Below are positions 34,194 to 43,252 of a stretch of 64,000 nt of DNA, in pieces. The notes under the pieces are model-generated. The model was not told where the DNA came from, ran no database searches, and saw nothing but the letters and a program-made list of their open reading frames with translations. Position numbers and translations under genes: made by a program. Source of the DNA: an uncultured Lachnospiraceae bacterium. Its GTDB lineage: Bacteria > Bacillota > Clostridia > Lachnospirales > Lachnospiraceae. The stretch is taken from NCBI GenBank assembly GCA_900317505.1, contig ONHB01000007.1, positions 29,120 to 93,119 of the forward strand. Direction: 5' to 3'. Numbering within the stretch: position 1 is the stretch's first letter; the number at the start of each line of letters is the position of its first letter.

Positions 34194-35816
34194 ATGAATT
34201 TTCATCTATCCGGACTATTTCAAAATCAAAATACGACCGATCAGGTTTATAACACATCCGATTCCAAAGACGCTCTCACAGCTTTGGCCAACCGCCAGGT
34301 GGCGCTTGCCAGCTTACAGCCGGGGAGCAGTATTACCGGGACCGTGGTTTCGACAGAGGATGGGACGATCACCATTAAGCTTGCGGATGAATCCGTGCTT
34401 ATGGCATCCTTAAAGCAGGATGTATCGCTAAATCCCGGAGCTGTGGTTTCTTTTCTGGTTCAATCCAACCACAACAATCAAATTACGTTAAATCCCTTGT
34501 TTACCAATGTCATGGGAGCAAGTAAAAATATAGAAAATGCGTTGCAGGCGGCATCATTGCCTATCAATGAGACAACGACAGCGATGGTCAGTCAGATGAT
34601 GAAGCAGGGAATGAGCATTGACAAAGGATCCTTGATGAATATGTATCGGGAGATCATGGCCAATCCGGATATAGATGCTGGTACGGCTGTCAGACTTTCC
34701 AGGATGAATCTGGCAATCAATGAGCTGAATGCGGAAAATCTCAAAATGTATGATTCGATGAATCATCAGCTGATGGAAGGAATCGGAGACATTACCGATG
34801 AACTGCAGAATGTGATGTCCGGGCTTTCCATAAAGTCACCGGATCAGGCTGCCACGCTGTTTCGACAGGTTGTGGATCTGTTTTTACCCGGTACAGCAGC
34901 CACGGAAATAACGGATATGCCGACAGATCATGGAGAAATTATGCAGACACAGACAGACGTATCCGGGGGATACTCTATGCCGGCAGACAATCCCGGAGAA
35001 AAAAGCTATGCGGTTTCGTCAGAGCTTTCCGATATTTCCAAATTGATATCCAATTATCTGATCGCGGAAAAAGATGGAAATGGAGATAATCCGGCCGTGC
35101 CTGTTTTTAAAATGCCGGAGACTGTGGATGATGCCCTGAAATTGATCGCAAACCTTTTTGAACATCACAAGATAGAAAGTAAAATTCTTTCCGAGCCTTC
35201 CATCGGACAGCTCATAAAACAAAAGCTTGAAGAAAACTGGCTGTTAAAGCCGGAGGGGGTAGCCGATAAAGAAAAAGTAGAGGCCTATTATAGCAGGCTT
35301 CGGACCCAGACGGCGCAGATGTCACAGCTTTTGGAGGTGACAACCGGAAAAGAGAGTGCTCTGACACAAAAGGCAGGGCAGCTTTCCGGCAATATTGATT
35401 TTATCAACCAGTTAAATCAGACCTTTACCTATATACAGATTCCATTGAAAATGAGTGGACAAAATGCAAATGGCGACCTTTATGTATACAGCAATAAAAA
35501 GAGTCTTGCAGCCAAGGACGGTACAGTCAGTGCCTATCTGCACCTTGATATGGATCATTTAGGAAGTGTTGACTGTTATGTGACGATGCGTGATGACCAT
35601 GTTACCACCAATTTTAAGGTGCGTGATGATGAAGTCCTTGATCTGATCGAGCAGAATATCGGATGGCTTGATGAGAGGCTTCAAAAGAGAGGCTATCATT
35701 TACAGTCGACTGTGTCTGTTTCGGATGAAGAGACAAGTGTGATTCAGGAAATGGAAAAGCAGCTGGGGGTAGGAAGCGTGCCAATATCCAAAGTGTCATT
35801 TGATGCAAGGGCATAA
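34194..35816 (+). CDS. FliK-like (YlqG-type) hook-length-control-family protein outside a flagellar cluster
   Basis: The 540-residue protein is Gln/Asn/Ser rich with a C-terminal domain (about 415-500) resembling the Flg_hook domain of FliK: YVYSNKKSLAAKDG, YLHLDMDHLGSVDCYVTM and NIGWLDERLQKRGY. FliK measures hook length and switches export specificity by contacting the FlhB C-domain. Its position after rnhB and directly before a FlhB-C-like gene equals B. subtilis ylqG-ylqH. No flagellar gene is nearby. Whether it is secreted or works as a cytoplasmic switch is unknown. Confidence 0.75.
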   Translation: MNFHLSGLFQNQNTTDQVYNTSDSKDALTALANRQVALASLQPGSSITGTVVSTEDGTITIKLADESVLMASLKQDVSLNPGAVVSFLVQSNHNNQITLNPLFTNVMGASKNIENALQAASLPINETTTAMVSQMMKQGMSIDKGSLMNMYREIMANPDIDAGTAVRLSRMNLAINELNAENLKMYDSMNHQLMEGIGDITDELQNVMSGLSIKSPDQAATLFRQVVDLFLPGTAATEITDMPTDHGEIMQTQTDVSGGYSMPADNPGEKSYAVSSELSDISKLISNYLIAEKDGNGDNPAVPVFKMPETVDDALKLIANLFEHHKIESKILSEPSIGQLIKQKLEENWLLKPEGVADKEKVEAYYSRLRTQTAQMSQLLEVTTGKESALTQKAGQLSGNIDFINQLNQTFTYIQIPLKMSGQNANGDLYVYSNKKSLAAKDGTVSAYLHLDMDHLGSVDCYVTMRDDHVTTNFKVRDDEVLDLIEQNIGWLDERLQKRGYHLQSTVSVSDEETSVIQEMEKQLGVGSVPISKVSFDARA

Positions 35817-35828
35817 GAGGTACTGTAT

Positions 35829-36128
35829 ATGGAACAGAAAAAGAAAAACAAAAAACAGGCCATAGCCTTATCTTATGATCCGGTTGATGATGCACCCAAG
35901 GTCATTGCTTCCGGAACCGGAGTCCTGGCGGAGCGTATTATTGAAAAGGCGAAGGAAGCAGATGTACCGATACATCGGGATGATAAGCTTGCGAATACCC
36001 TTTCCAAATTGGAAATCGGCGATATGATACCGCCACAGCTATATGAAGCCGTTGCGGAGATTTTGGTATTTGTAGACCGGATGGATCATATAAAAGAAAA
36101 GATGGATAAAGCGGGCAAACATCATTAA
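35829..36128 (+). CDS. Free-standing FlhB C-terminal-domain-like protein (YlqH; EscU/YscU/HrcU switch family)
   Basis: The 99-residue product aligns with the part of FlhB after its NPTH autocleavage site: AIALSYDPVDDAPKVIASGTG, LAERIIEKAKEADVPIH, LANTLSKLEIGDMIPPQLYEAVAEIL. The cytoplasmic subdomain of FlhB is a type III export specificity switch. It is made here alone, without the FlhB membrane part, and its start corresponds to the natural cleavage product. It sits 12 nt after the FliK-like gene, so a FliK/FlhB-C pair is kept without an export gate. The function of YlqH-type proteins is not established. Confidence 0.85.
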   Translation: MEQKKKNKKQAIALSYDPVDDAPKVIASGTGVLAERIIEKAKEADVPIHRDDKLANTLSKLEIGDMIPPQLYEAVAEILVFVDRMDHIKEKMDKAGKHH

Positions 36129-36219
36129 CTGATGGTGTTAAAAAAGTGTAGAAGGCCGATAAGAGATATTGAAAAAATATTTATGAAAAGATATCAAGAA
36201 GGATATTCTATGGATATTT

Positions 36220-37002
36220 ATGGAAAGGATAAGTATTGACAATATGGAGAAAAAGGGAATTACCGGCAGTACGTTAAAGCTGATTGCCATTGTCACAATG
36301 TTGATCGATCATATCGCTGCGGTTGTATTGGACGGATATCTGTTAAATGCCGGTTTTTATGACAATGGAATTGATTTTTCTGCAATTTTTGCAGCAGGCT
36401 TTACAAAGCTTACGATTATTTTCTGGATCGATATGGTCATGAGACTGATCGGCCGGCTTGCATTTCCGTTGTTCTGCTTTTTGCTGGTAGAGGGTTTTTT
36501 CTATACAAAAAGCAAGGCAAAATATGCATTGCGCCTGTTTTTATTTGCCCTGATTTCAGAAATACCCTTTGATATGGCGCTGGGCTTCTCGACAGATTTC
36601 CGACCTGAATTTCACAATCAGAATGTGTACTTTACACTCTTGATCGGACTGTTGACAATCTGGGGATTAGAGCAGTTTAAGCAGTGGTGGTATTTCAGGT
36701 TGTCTGTGGTTCTGGCAGCCATTTTACTGACAATACTGATACAATCGGATTATGGCATCGTGGGGGTCGCTGCCATAGCATTTATTTATCAGTTCCGTAA
36801 AAAGTCCAATACTGTGGCCATGACTGCCGGATGCACGATTATGACGGCTTGCCAGCCTATGGAGATTACCAGCTTTTTCGATGTTTATCTTGTACACCGA
36901 TACAATGGCAGGCGCGGGCTGAAACTGAAATATGTCTTTTATCTGTTTTATCCGGTACATTTACTCATACTTTACTGGATTAAGATTATGATAATCGGAT
37001 AG
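36220..37002 (+). CDS. TraX family membrane protein
   Basis: A 260-residue protein with about eight hydrophobic segments and the TraX opening ITGSTLKLIAIVTMLIDHIA, plus IGRLAFPLFCFLLVEGF. TraX of plasmid F acetylates pilin, but the many chromosomal homologues in Clostridia have no proven role and belong to an acyltransferase-like fold. ATG 36220 is used; the nearest strong SD is far upstream, so ATG 36244 is also possible. No conjugation genes are near. Confidence 0.82.
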   Translation: MERISIDNMEKKGITGSTLKLIAIVTMLIDHIAAVVLDGYLLNAGFYDNGIDFSAIFAAGFTKLTIIFWIDMVMRLIGRLAFPLFCFLLVEGFFYTKSKAKYALRLFLFALISEIPFDMALGFSTDFRPEFHNQNVYFTLLIGLLTIWGLEQFKQWWYFRLSVVLAAILLTILIQSDYGIVGVAAIAFIYQFRKKSNTVAMTAGCTIMTACQPMEITSFFDVYLVHRYNGRRGLKLKYVFYLFYPVHLLILYWIKIMIIG

Positions 37003-37035
37003 ATGAACCGGAGAGATTTTGCATAGGAGCAATAG

Positions 37036-37395
37036 ATGCAAAATGACAGAGAGATAGGAAACGCTTATGAAAAAAAGGCCTGCCTTTATCTGCAAAAACA
37101 GGGTGTGCGTATCTTAAAACGTAATTTTAGGACCAGGCAGGGCGAAATTGATATTATTGGTTTACAGGATGGTATTTTGATTTTTTTTGAGGTCAAATAT
37201 CGAAAAAATACAAGAAAAGGGTATCCGCAGGAAGCGGTGGGAAGAAGAAAGCAGATACAGATCAGCAGGATCGCAATGTTTTATTTTTCTTTTTATCACA
37301 TTCCCATGGAGCATCCGAGCCGATTTGATGTGATTTCCATATGTGGAGACGAAATTGTGTGGATCAAAGATGCATTTACTTTCATAGGAGGATAG
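37036..37395 (+). CDS. YraN/UPF0102 family endonuclease-like protein
   Basis: A 119-residue member of UPF0102 with a PD-(D/E)xK-like nuclease core: RNFRTRQGEIDIIG and ILIFFEVKYRKN (catalytic E, D, E, K pattern). Members lie near rnhB or processing genes in many bacteria; the substrate is unproven. It ends 2 nt before the pgeF ATG. Confidence 0.88.
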   Translation: MQNDREIGNAYEKKACLYLQKQGVRILKRNFRTRQGEIDIIGLQDGILIFFEVKYRKNTRKGYPQEAVGRRKQIQISRIAMFYFSFYHIPMEHPSRFDVISICGDEIVWIKDAFTFIGG

Positions 37396-37397
37396 AA

Positions 37398-38321
37398 ATG
37401 GCAGAATACAAAGAGGATGGTTATAAAGAGGATGATTATTATCCTGTTATCCGGAAAGAGAGAAAGCAGCCGACGATGGTTCAGCATAAAAAGGGCGATG
37501 TGGAATATCTGACTTTTCGCAATTTAGAAAAGCTTTCCGGCTTCCGGCATCTGTTTTCGACAAGATTAGGAGGCGTGAGCACGGGAATTTATGCATCGAT
37601 GAATTTAAGCTTCACCAGAGGTGACGATGCAAAAGCAGTCTTCAAAAATTTTGAAATCATTGCAGATGTGCTGGACACGCAGTGTGACCGGTTTGTTTTA
37701 TCGGACCAGACTCATACCGATCATATCCGCGTGGTGACAAAAGAGGATGCGGGCTGTGGTCTTACCACAGAAATCACATACCATGATGTTGATGGTCTGG
37801 TCACCAATGAAAAAGGTCTTGTTCTGTCTACCTTTTATGCAGACTGCGTTCCGATTTTTCTGATTGATCCGGTAAAAAAAGCAATCGGTCTGTGTCATTC
37901 CGGCTGGAAGGGAACCGTCGCAGAGATCAGCTTGAAAACAGTCCGTAAAATGCAGGAAACCTACGGATCCGGACCACAGGATATCTATGCAGCCATTGCT
38001 CCGTCCATTTGTCAGGACTGCTATGAGATCAGTGAAGATGTCATACTGGAATTTGATAAGGTATTTGGCAGTGCGGAAAAAGATGATCATGATTATGGAA
38101 AGGAACTGTTAGAAGAGCTTTATTATAAAAAAGAAAATGGAAAGTATCAGCTCAATTTATGGGAGGCCTGTTATCATACCTTGTTAAAGGCCGGACTTTT
38201 GAAAGAACATATAGAAGTGACGGATATCTGTACCTGCTGTAATAAAGATTATCTGTTTTCTCACAGGGCATCCCACGGTAAGAGAGGAAATCTGGGAGCA
38301 TTTCTGATGATATGTGATTGA
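37398..38321 (+). CDS. pgeF: Peptidoglycan editing factor PgeF (YfiH/LACC1 family)
   Basis: YfiH-type proteins are zinc-dependent nucleoside-processing enzymes, once called polyphenol oxidases, that also prevent misincorporation of L-Ser into peptidoglycan. The 307-residue product has LSDQTHTDHIRVV, TFYADCVPIFL and LCHSGWKGTV, which supply the zinc and catalytic His/Cys residues. The N-terminal 40 residues are an acidic, lineage-specific extension. ATG 37398 follows AGGAGG by 6 nt; a longer frame from 37341 overlaps yraN and is rejected. It ends at a bidirectional terminator facing prs. Confidence 0.9.
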   Translation: MAEYKEDGYKEDDYYPVIRKERKQPTMVQHKKGDVEYLTFRNLEKLSGFRHLFSTRLGGVSTGIYASMNLSFTRGDDAKAVFKNFEIIADVLDTQCDRFVLSDQTHTDHIRVVTKEDAGCGLTTEITYHDVDGLVTNEKGLVLSTFYADCVPIFLIDPVKKAIGLCHSGWKGTVAEISLKTVRKMQETYGSGPQDIYAAIAPSICQDCYEISEDVILEFDKVFGSAEKDDHDYGKELLEELYYKKENGKYQLNLWEACYHTLLKAGLLKEHIEVTDICTCCNKDYLFSHRASHGKRGNLGAFLMICD

Positions 38322-38327
38322 TAAATA

Positions 38328-38372
38328 ATAAAAAACCACATTTTATAATTGGATAAAATGTGGTTTTAATAA
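38328..38372. terminator. Bidirectional terminator between pgeF and prs
   Basis: AAACCACATTTTAT pairs with ATAAAATGTGGTTT around a short loop, with A and T tracts on both sides. Confidence 0.88.
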
Positions 38373-38439
38373 TTTTGTTAAATACTGATATCAATAGTAG
38401 TATCAGCATTGATTTATATCCTGTATACAACACCAAAGA

Positions 38440-39624
38440 TTAATCAATAATTCCTTTTTCGTTGTAGACACGGAGTACTTCCTGAATCTTCTGGGTAGGT
38501 GTCAGGACATTACCCATGGAAAGATCATGATTCATAAAATCAATGATACTTGCAGTAAATTTACTCATGTCAGCCTCTACAAAATAGGGCTTTTCATATA
38601 TTTCCGGGGGAAGATATGTCAGGTTTGTACATACAACCCGGTCAAAATAACCTTTTTCATAAGCGTTGTCAAAGGATTTGAAGCCTTCGGTAAATAATCC
38701 GAAAGTACAGCAGATAAATACCCGTTTGGCACCCATCTGTTTAATCTGTTTTGCGGTATCTATCATACTTCCGCCTGAAGCGATCATGTCATCAATAACA
38801 ACAACATCGCGTCCCTTTAAGCTGTCACCCAAAAATTCATGTGCCACGATCGGATTTTTGCCATTGACTACCTTTGAATAGTCGCGGCGTTTATAAAACA
38901 TACCGGTATCAACACCTAAAACAGAAGAGAAGTATACGGCACGGTCAAGTGCGCCTTCATCAGGGCTGATAACAGTCATATGCTCTTTGTCGATGACCAG
39001 ATCTTTCTCATGTCTGAGTAAAGAACGGATAAACTGATAAGGAGGAGTAAAGTTGTCAAAACCATTGAGCGGTGCAGCATTGGCAACACGCGGATCATGT
39101 GCATCAAAGGTAATGAAGTTTTTGACACCCATATCGCTTAACTCTTTTAATGCATAAGCGCAGTCAAGGGATTCACGGCCGGTACGTCTGTGCTGACGGC
39201 CTTCATATAAGAATGGCATAACGACGTTGATGCGGTGGGCCTTTCCGTTGCAGGCTGCGATCAGTCGTTTTAAGTCCTGATAGTGGTCATCCGGAGATTT
39301 GTGATTGACAAATCCGTTGACTGTGTAGGTCAGGCTGTGGTTGCAGACATCAACCATGATAAATAAATCTTTACCACGGACAGATTCATTTAAGACTGCC
39401 TTTCCTTCACCGGAACCGAACCGGGGACATTTGGCATCTAAAATGTAATTATCCTCTGCATATTCCTGAAAAGCAGGATCTTTTCTTAACTGGCTGTTGG
39501 TATTGGAACGAAATTCCACTAAATAATTATTTACTTTTTTTGCAAAATCCATGCAACTGTCTGTAGCGATTATTTTAAGTGGAGCTACCGGCATCGCATT
39601 TTCGAGTGCGGCTAAATTGGGCAT
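38440..39624 (-). CDS. prs: Ribose-phosphate pyrophosphokinase (PRPP synthetase), long form
   Basis: PRPP synthetase makes 5-phosphoribosyl 1-diphosphate for nucleotide, histidine and tryptophan synthesis. The product is 394 residues, clearly longer than the usual 310-320. It keeps the flexible loop GRQHRRTGRESL, FDAHDPRVANAAP in place of the common HxxQ metal segment, and the PRPP-binding VVVIDDMIASGGSM. Extra sequence lies at the N-terminus and around residues 45-80. This diverged form is typical of Clostridia. It has its own sigma-A promoter on the minus strand. Confidence 0.94.
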   Translation of the reverse strand: MPNLAALENAMPVAPLKIIATDSCMDFAKKVNNYLVEFRSNTNSQLRKDPAFQEYAEDNYILDAKCPRFGSGEGKAVLNESVRGKDLFIMVDVCNHSLTYTVNGFVNHKSPDDHYQDLKRLIAACNGKAHRINVVMPFLYEGRQHRRTGRESLDCAYALKELSDMGVKNFITFDAHDPRVANAAPLNGFDNFTPPYQFIRSLLRHEKDLVIDKEHMTVISPDEGALDRAVYFSSVLGVDTGMFYKRRDYSKVVNGKNPIVAHEFLGDSLKGRDVVVIDDMIASGGSMIDTAKQIKQMGAKRVFICCTFGLFTEGFKSFDNAYEKGYFDRVVCTNLTYLPPEIYEKPYFVEADMSKFTASIIDFMNHDLSMGNVLTPTQKIQEVLRVYNEKGIID

Positions 39625-39679
39625 TACTATCCTCCGTAAAATGATATTATAAGGAAATCCTTATATTTCTTCCGTACTT

Positions 39680-39708
39680 AATTTATCATTCTGCTAGTGA
39701 CACGTCAA
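39680..39708 (-). promoter_or_regulatory. prs promoter
   Basis: On the minus strand TTGACG (39703-39708), 17 bp and TAAATT (39680-39685), about 55 nt before the prs ATG. It lies back to back with the start region of the radical-SAM gene. Confidence 0.78.
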
Positions 39709-39772
39709 GGAAATTCTAGTAAAATAGATGCAGTATGACATAGGAAAGATGTCAGGTTTAAAAGGTAGTTTT

Positions 39773-41113
39773 ATGAAAAAGACAGAACATATTATTAAAA
39801 AAGTAGACGAAGGTAGTATTGCCTGGGAGATGGAGATCGAGCCGGGGGATATCCTGTTAAAAATAAACGACGAAGAGATTGAAGATATTTTTGATTATCA
39901 GTTTATGATTCAGGAGGAATATATTGAGGTATTAGTCAAAAAGCCGAATGGTGAAGAGTGGCTTTTGGAAATTGACAAGGATGAGCAGGAAGATCTTGGG
40001 ATTGAATTTGAAAACGGATTGATGGACGATTACCGTTCCTGCCACAACAAATGTATTTTCTGTTTTATAGACCAGATGCCCAAAGGAATGCGTGATACGC
40101 TGTACTTCAAGGATGATGATTCCAGACTTTCCTTTTTACAGGGCAATTATGTGACGCTTACCAATATGAGTGAGCATGATGTCAACCGTATTATCAAGTA
40201 TCATTTGGGACCGATCAATATTTCATTCCAGACGATGAATCCGGAGCTTCGGTGCATGATGTTACATAACCGCTTTGCGGGAGACGCTCTCAAAAAGGTA
40301 GATCGTTTTTACGAAGCCGGAATTGAGATGAACGGACAGATCGTTTTGTGTAAGGGCATCAATGACGGCAAGGAGCTGGATTTCAGTATCCGGGAGCTTA
40401 CCAAATATTATCCGTGCTTACAGAGTGTTTCTGTGGTGCCGGTCGGACTGTCCAAGTACAGAGAGGGTCTGTATCCTTTGGAACCCTTTACCAAAGAGGA
40501 TGCCAAAGAGGTTATTGGCCTGATTAAAAAATGGCAGGACTATATGTACGAAAAATATGGCATGCATTTTATCCATGCTTCCGATGAATGGTATCTTCTT
40601 GCAGAAGAGGAGCTGCCTACGGAAGATCGGTATGACGGATATCTGCAGTTGGAAAATGGTGTTGGCATGCTGACACTTTTAAAAGATGAATTTAAGGAAG
40701 CAATGCAGACGGCAATCCATCAGAAGAGCTTGTATAAAGATCTGACAGGTGGTAAAACCAAGCGCCTGACAATTGCAACCGGAAGGCTTGCATATGATAC
40801 GATCCGCGATATGGCAGCACAGATGATGGAAGCCTTTGAGTGGCTTGATCTCAATGTGGTTGCGATCCGCAATGATTTTTTTGGAGAGAGGATTACCGTA
40901 TCGGGACTTCTTACCGGGCAGGATCTGATCGCACAGCTTAAGGGGCTTTCACTGGGAGAAAAGTTATTGCTTCCGCAAAATGTTTTACGAAGTGGGGAAA
41001 ACTACTTTTTGGATGATATTACGGTGCCGCAGCTGGAAGAAGCTTTACAAGTTCAGGTGGATATTGTAAAATCAAGCGGGCAGGATTTTGTTGAAACTGT
41101 TTTAAATGCCTGA
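39773..41113 (+). CDS. DUF512 family radical SAM protein with N-terminal PDZ-like domain
   Basis: The 446-residue protein joins a PDZ-like segment (about 1-70, VDEGSIAWEMEIEPGDILLKIN), a radical-SAM core with CHNKCIFCF (C-x3-C-x2-C) and a C-terminal DUF512 domain with NGVGMLTLLKDEF and IRNDFFGERITVSGLLTGQDL. Proteins of this family are conserved next to der in Clostridia and in cyanobacteria; no reaction is established. ATG 39773 follows AAAAGG; an upstream ATG at 39728 lacks an SD. It begins the der-plsY-gpsA run. Confidence 0.88.
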   Translation: MKKTEHIIKKVDEGSIAWEMEIEPGDILLKINDEEIEDIFDYQFMIQEEYIEVLVKKPNGEEWLLEIDKDEQEDLGIEFENGLMDDYRSCHNKCIFCFIDQMPKGMRDTLYFKDDDSRLSFLQGNYVTLTNMSEHDVNRIIKYHLGPINISFQTMNPELRCMMLHNRFAGDALKKVDRFYEAGIEMNGQIVLCKGINDGKELDFSIRELTKYYPCLQSVSVVPVGLSKYREGLYPLEPFTKEDAKEVIGLIKKWQDYMYEKYGMHFIHASDEWYLLAEEELPTEDRYDGYLQLENGVGMLTLLKDEFKEAMQTAIHQKSLYKDLTGGKTKRLTIATGRLAYDTIRDMAAQMMEAFEWLDLNVVAIRNDFFGERITVSGLLTGQDLIAQLKGLSLGEKLLLPQNVLRSGENYFLDDITVPQLEEALQVQVDIVKSSGQDFVETVLNA

Positions 41114-41149
41114 AGCAGACAGGCAGTCAGAAATAAGAGGATTATAATT

Positions 41150-42487
41150 ATGAGTAAAAATATCAAACCCATTGTGGCAGTAGTTGGACGCCCCAATGTT
41201 GGAAAGTCTACATTGTTCAATGCATTGGCCGGTTCCAAGATTTCTATTGTAAAGGATACTCCCGGTATTACCAGGGATCGTATTTATGCGGATGTATCCT
41301 GGCTAAAATACAATTTTACACTGATCGATACCGGCGGTATTGAGCCGGACAGCAATGACATCATTTTGTCCCAGATGCGGGAGCAGGCGCAGATCGCCAT
41401 TGACACGGCAGACGTGATCCTGTTTATGGTGGATGTCAAGCAGGGACTGGTGGATTCGGATGCCAAGGTTGCAGATATGCTTAGACGCAGCCACAAGCCC
41501 GTTCTACTGGTTGTCAACAAGGTAGACAGCTTTGAAAAAATGATGGCTGACGTATACGAATTTTACAATCTGGGTATTGGTGATCCGCATCCGATTTCCG
41601 CAGCCAACCAGATGGGTATCGGCGATCTCTTAGATGAGGTTGTTGCCATGTTCCCGGAAGGAAGCGGAGAAGAGGAAGAGGATGACAGACCGAGGATTGC
41701 CATTGTCGGCAAGCCCAATGTCGGAAAGAGCTCCATTATCAACAAGCTGATCGGTGAAAACAGACTGATCGTTTCGGATATTGCCGGAACGACAAGAGAT
41801 GCCGTGGATACCGCTGTTAAATATAATGGAAGAGAATATATTTTTATTGATACGGCAGGCCTTCGCCGTAAAAACAAGATTAAAGAAGAGCTGGAGCGTT
41901 TTATGATCATCCGTACAGTCAGTGCGGTTGAAAGAGCAGACGTTGTCGTGCTTGTCATTGACGGAGCCGAAGGTGTGACCGAACAGGATGCCAAGATTGC
42001 GGGAATTGCCCATGACAGAGGAAAGGGCATTATCGTCGCTGTCAACAAATGGGATGCCGTTGAAAAAAATGACAAGACGATCTACCGTTTTACAGAAAGC
42101 GTCCGCAATACATTGTCATTTATGCCCTATGCAGAGATCATTTTTATTTCTGCCAAGACCGGACAGCGCCTCAACAAATTATATGAGACCATTGACATGG
42201 TTATCGAAAATCAGACACTGCGTGTCGGAACCGGTGTTTTAAATGAGATCATGATGGAAGCTGTTGCATTACAACAGCCGCCGACAGATAAAGGAAAGAG
42301 ACTTCGTCTGTATTATATTACACAGGTTTCTGTCAAGCCGCCGACCTTTGTTATTTTTGTAAATGAAAAATATCTGATGCATTTTTCTTATCAGCGTTAT
42401 ATCGAAAACCAGATCAGACAGTCTTTTGGTTTCCGCGGAACACCGTTACATTTTATTATCCGGGAACGCAAGGATAAGGATGCATAA
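41150..42487 (+). CDS. der: Ribosome-associated GTPase Der (EngA)
   Basis: Der has two tandem GTPase domains and a KH-like C-domain and is essential for 50S assembly. The 445-residue product shows G1 loops GRPNVGKSTLFN and GKPNVGKSSIIN, DTPGITRD and DIAGTTRD switch regions, NKVD and NKWD specificity motifs, and a basic C-terminus. It lies between the DUF512 gene and plsY. Confidence 0.98.
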   Translation: MSKNIKPIVAVVGRPNVGKSTLFNALAGSKISIVKDTPGITRDRIYADVSWLKYNFTLIDTGGIEPDSNDIILSQMREQAQIAIDTADVILFMVDVKQGLVDSDAKVADMLRRSHKPVLLVVNKVDSFEKMMADVYEFYNLGIGDPHPISAANQMGIGDLLDEVVAMFPEGSGEEEEDDRPRIAIVGKPNVGKSSIINKLIGENRLIVSDIAGTTRDAVDTAVKYNGREYIFIDTAGLRRKNKIKEELERFMIIRTVSAVERADVVVLVIDGAEGVTEQDAKIAGIAHDRGKGIIVAVNKWDAVEKNDKTIYRFTESVRNTLSFMPYAEIIFISAKTGQRLNKLYETIDMVIENQTLRVGTGVLNEIMMEAVALQQPPTDKGKRLRLYYITQVSVKPPTFVIFVNEKYLMHFSYQRYIENQIRQSFGFRGTPLHFIIRERKDKDA

Positions 42488-42517
42488 AATACTGAAAGCA
42501 AGAAGGAATAACAAGTC

Positions 42518-43192
42518 ATGGTTAGAGTGTTATGTTTATTGATTGGATATTGTTTTGGATTGATCCAGACAGCCTTTATTTTAGGAAAAATACACGGAAT
42601 TGATATCAGAAAGCAGGGAAGCGGCAATTCCGGGACGACCAATGCACTGCGTGTTCTCGGAAAAAAAGCCGGAGCCATTTGTTTTGTCATGGATGCGGTA
42701 AAGGCCATTATTCCTATGGTGATTATTTACTTTGTATTCCGCAACAGCAGCTATGCGCAGATGGAGCCGCTTTTACGTCTTTATACCGGTGCCGGTGTGG
42801 TGCTTGGACACAATTTCCCGTTTTATATGGGCTTTAAAGGCGGAAAAGGAATTATGGCTACCGGAGGTATTTCCGTTGGTATGGGATGGTTGTCATTTCT
42901 GATGGTTGCCGGTACTTTCTTTGTGACATTTTTCTGTACACATTATGTATCGCTTGGATCACTTTGTATGTATGTGGCTTTTGTCATCGCACTGGTTATC
43001 GGCGGACAGACCGGAATGTATCATATGCCGCAGGCCTATTGCACGGAAATGTACGTGATCGCCATACTGATGCTCATTATGGCTTTTTACCGTCACAGAG
43101 GCAATATTGACCGCCTGATCCACGGCAATGAAAGAAAGACCTATCTGACAAAGAAAAATAAACTGGATGTGCCTGATCAACAATCCCGATAA
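42518..43192 (+). CDS. plsY: Glycerol-3-phosphate acyltransferase PlsY
   Basis: PlsY transfers an acyl group from acyl-phosphate to glycerol 3-phosphate, the first step of phospholipid synthesis. The 224-residue protein has the three loops KQGSGNSGTTNALRVLGK, GHNFPFYMGFKGGKGIM and the third G-rich segment, with several membrane helices. It lies directly before gpsA, which makes its substrate. The C-terminal tail is longer than usual. Confidence 0.96.
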   Translation: MVRVLCLLIGYCFGLIQTAFILGKIHGIDIRKQGSGNSGTTNALRVLGKKAGAICFVMDAVKAIIPMVIIYFVFRNSSYAQMEPLLRLYTGAGVVLGHNFPFYMGFKGGKGIMATGGISVGMGWLSFLMVAGTFFVTFFCTHYVSLGSLCMYVAFVIALVIGGQTGMYHMPQAYCTEMYVIAILMLIMAFYRHRGNIDRLIHGNERKTYLTKKNKLDVPDQQSR

Positions 43193-43252
43193 GGCAGTTT
43201 TTCAAAGGAATAAAATACCGGAGTTACCGGTTGATAATTTTGGAGGTATGAT

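Noticed and set aside
36220..37002. Conjugative element suggested by TraX
   Set aside because: No relaxase, coupling protein, integrase or other transfer gene is nearby; chromosomal TraX-like genes are common in Clostridia.
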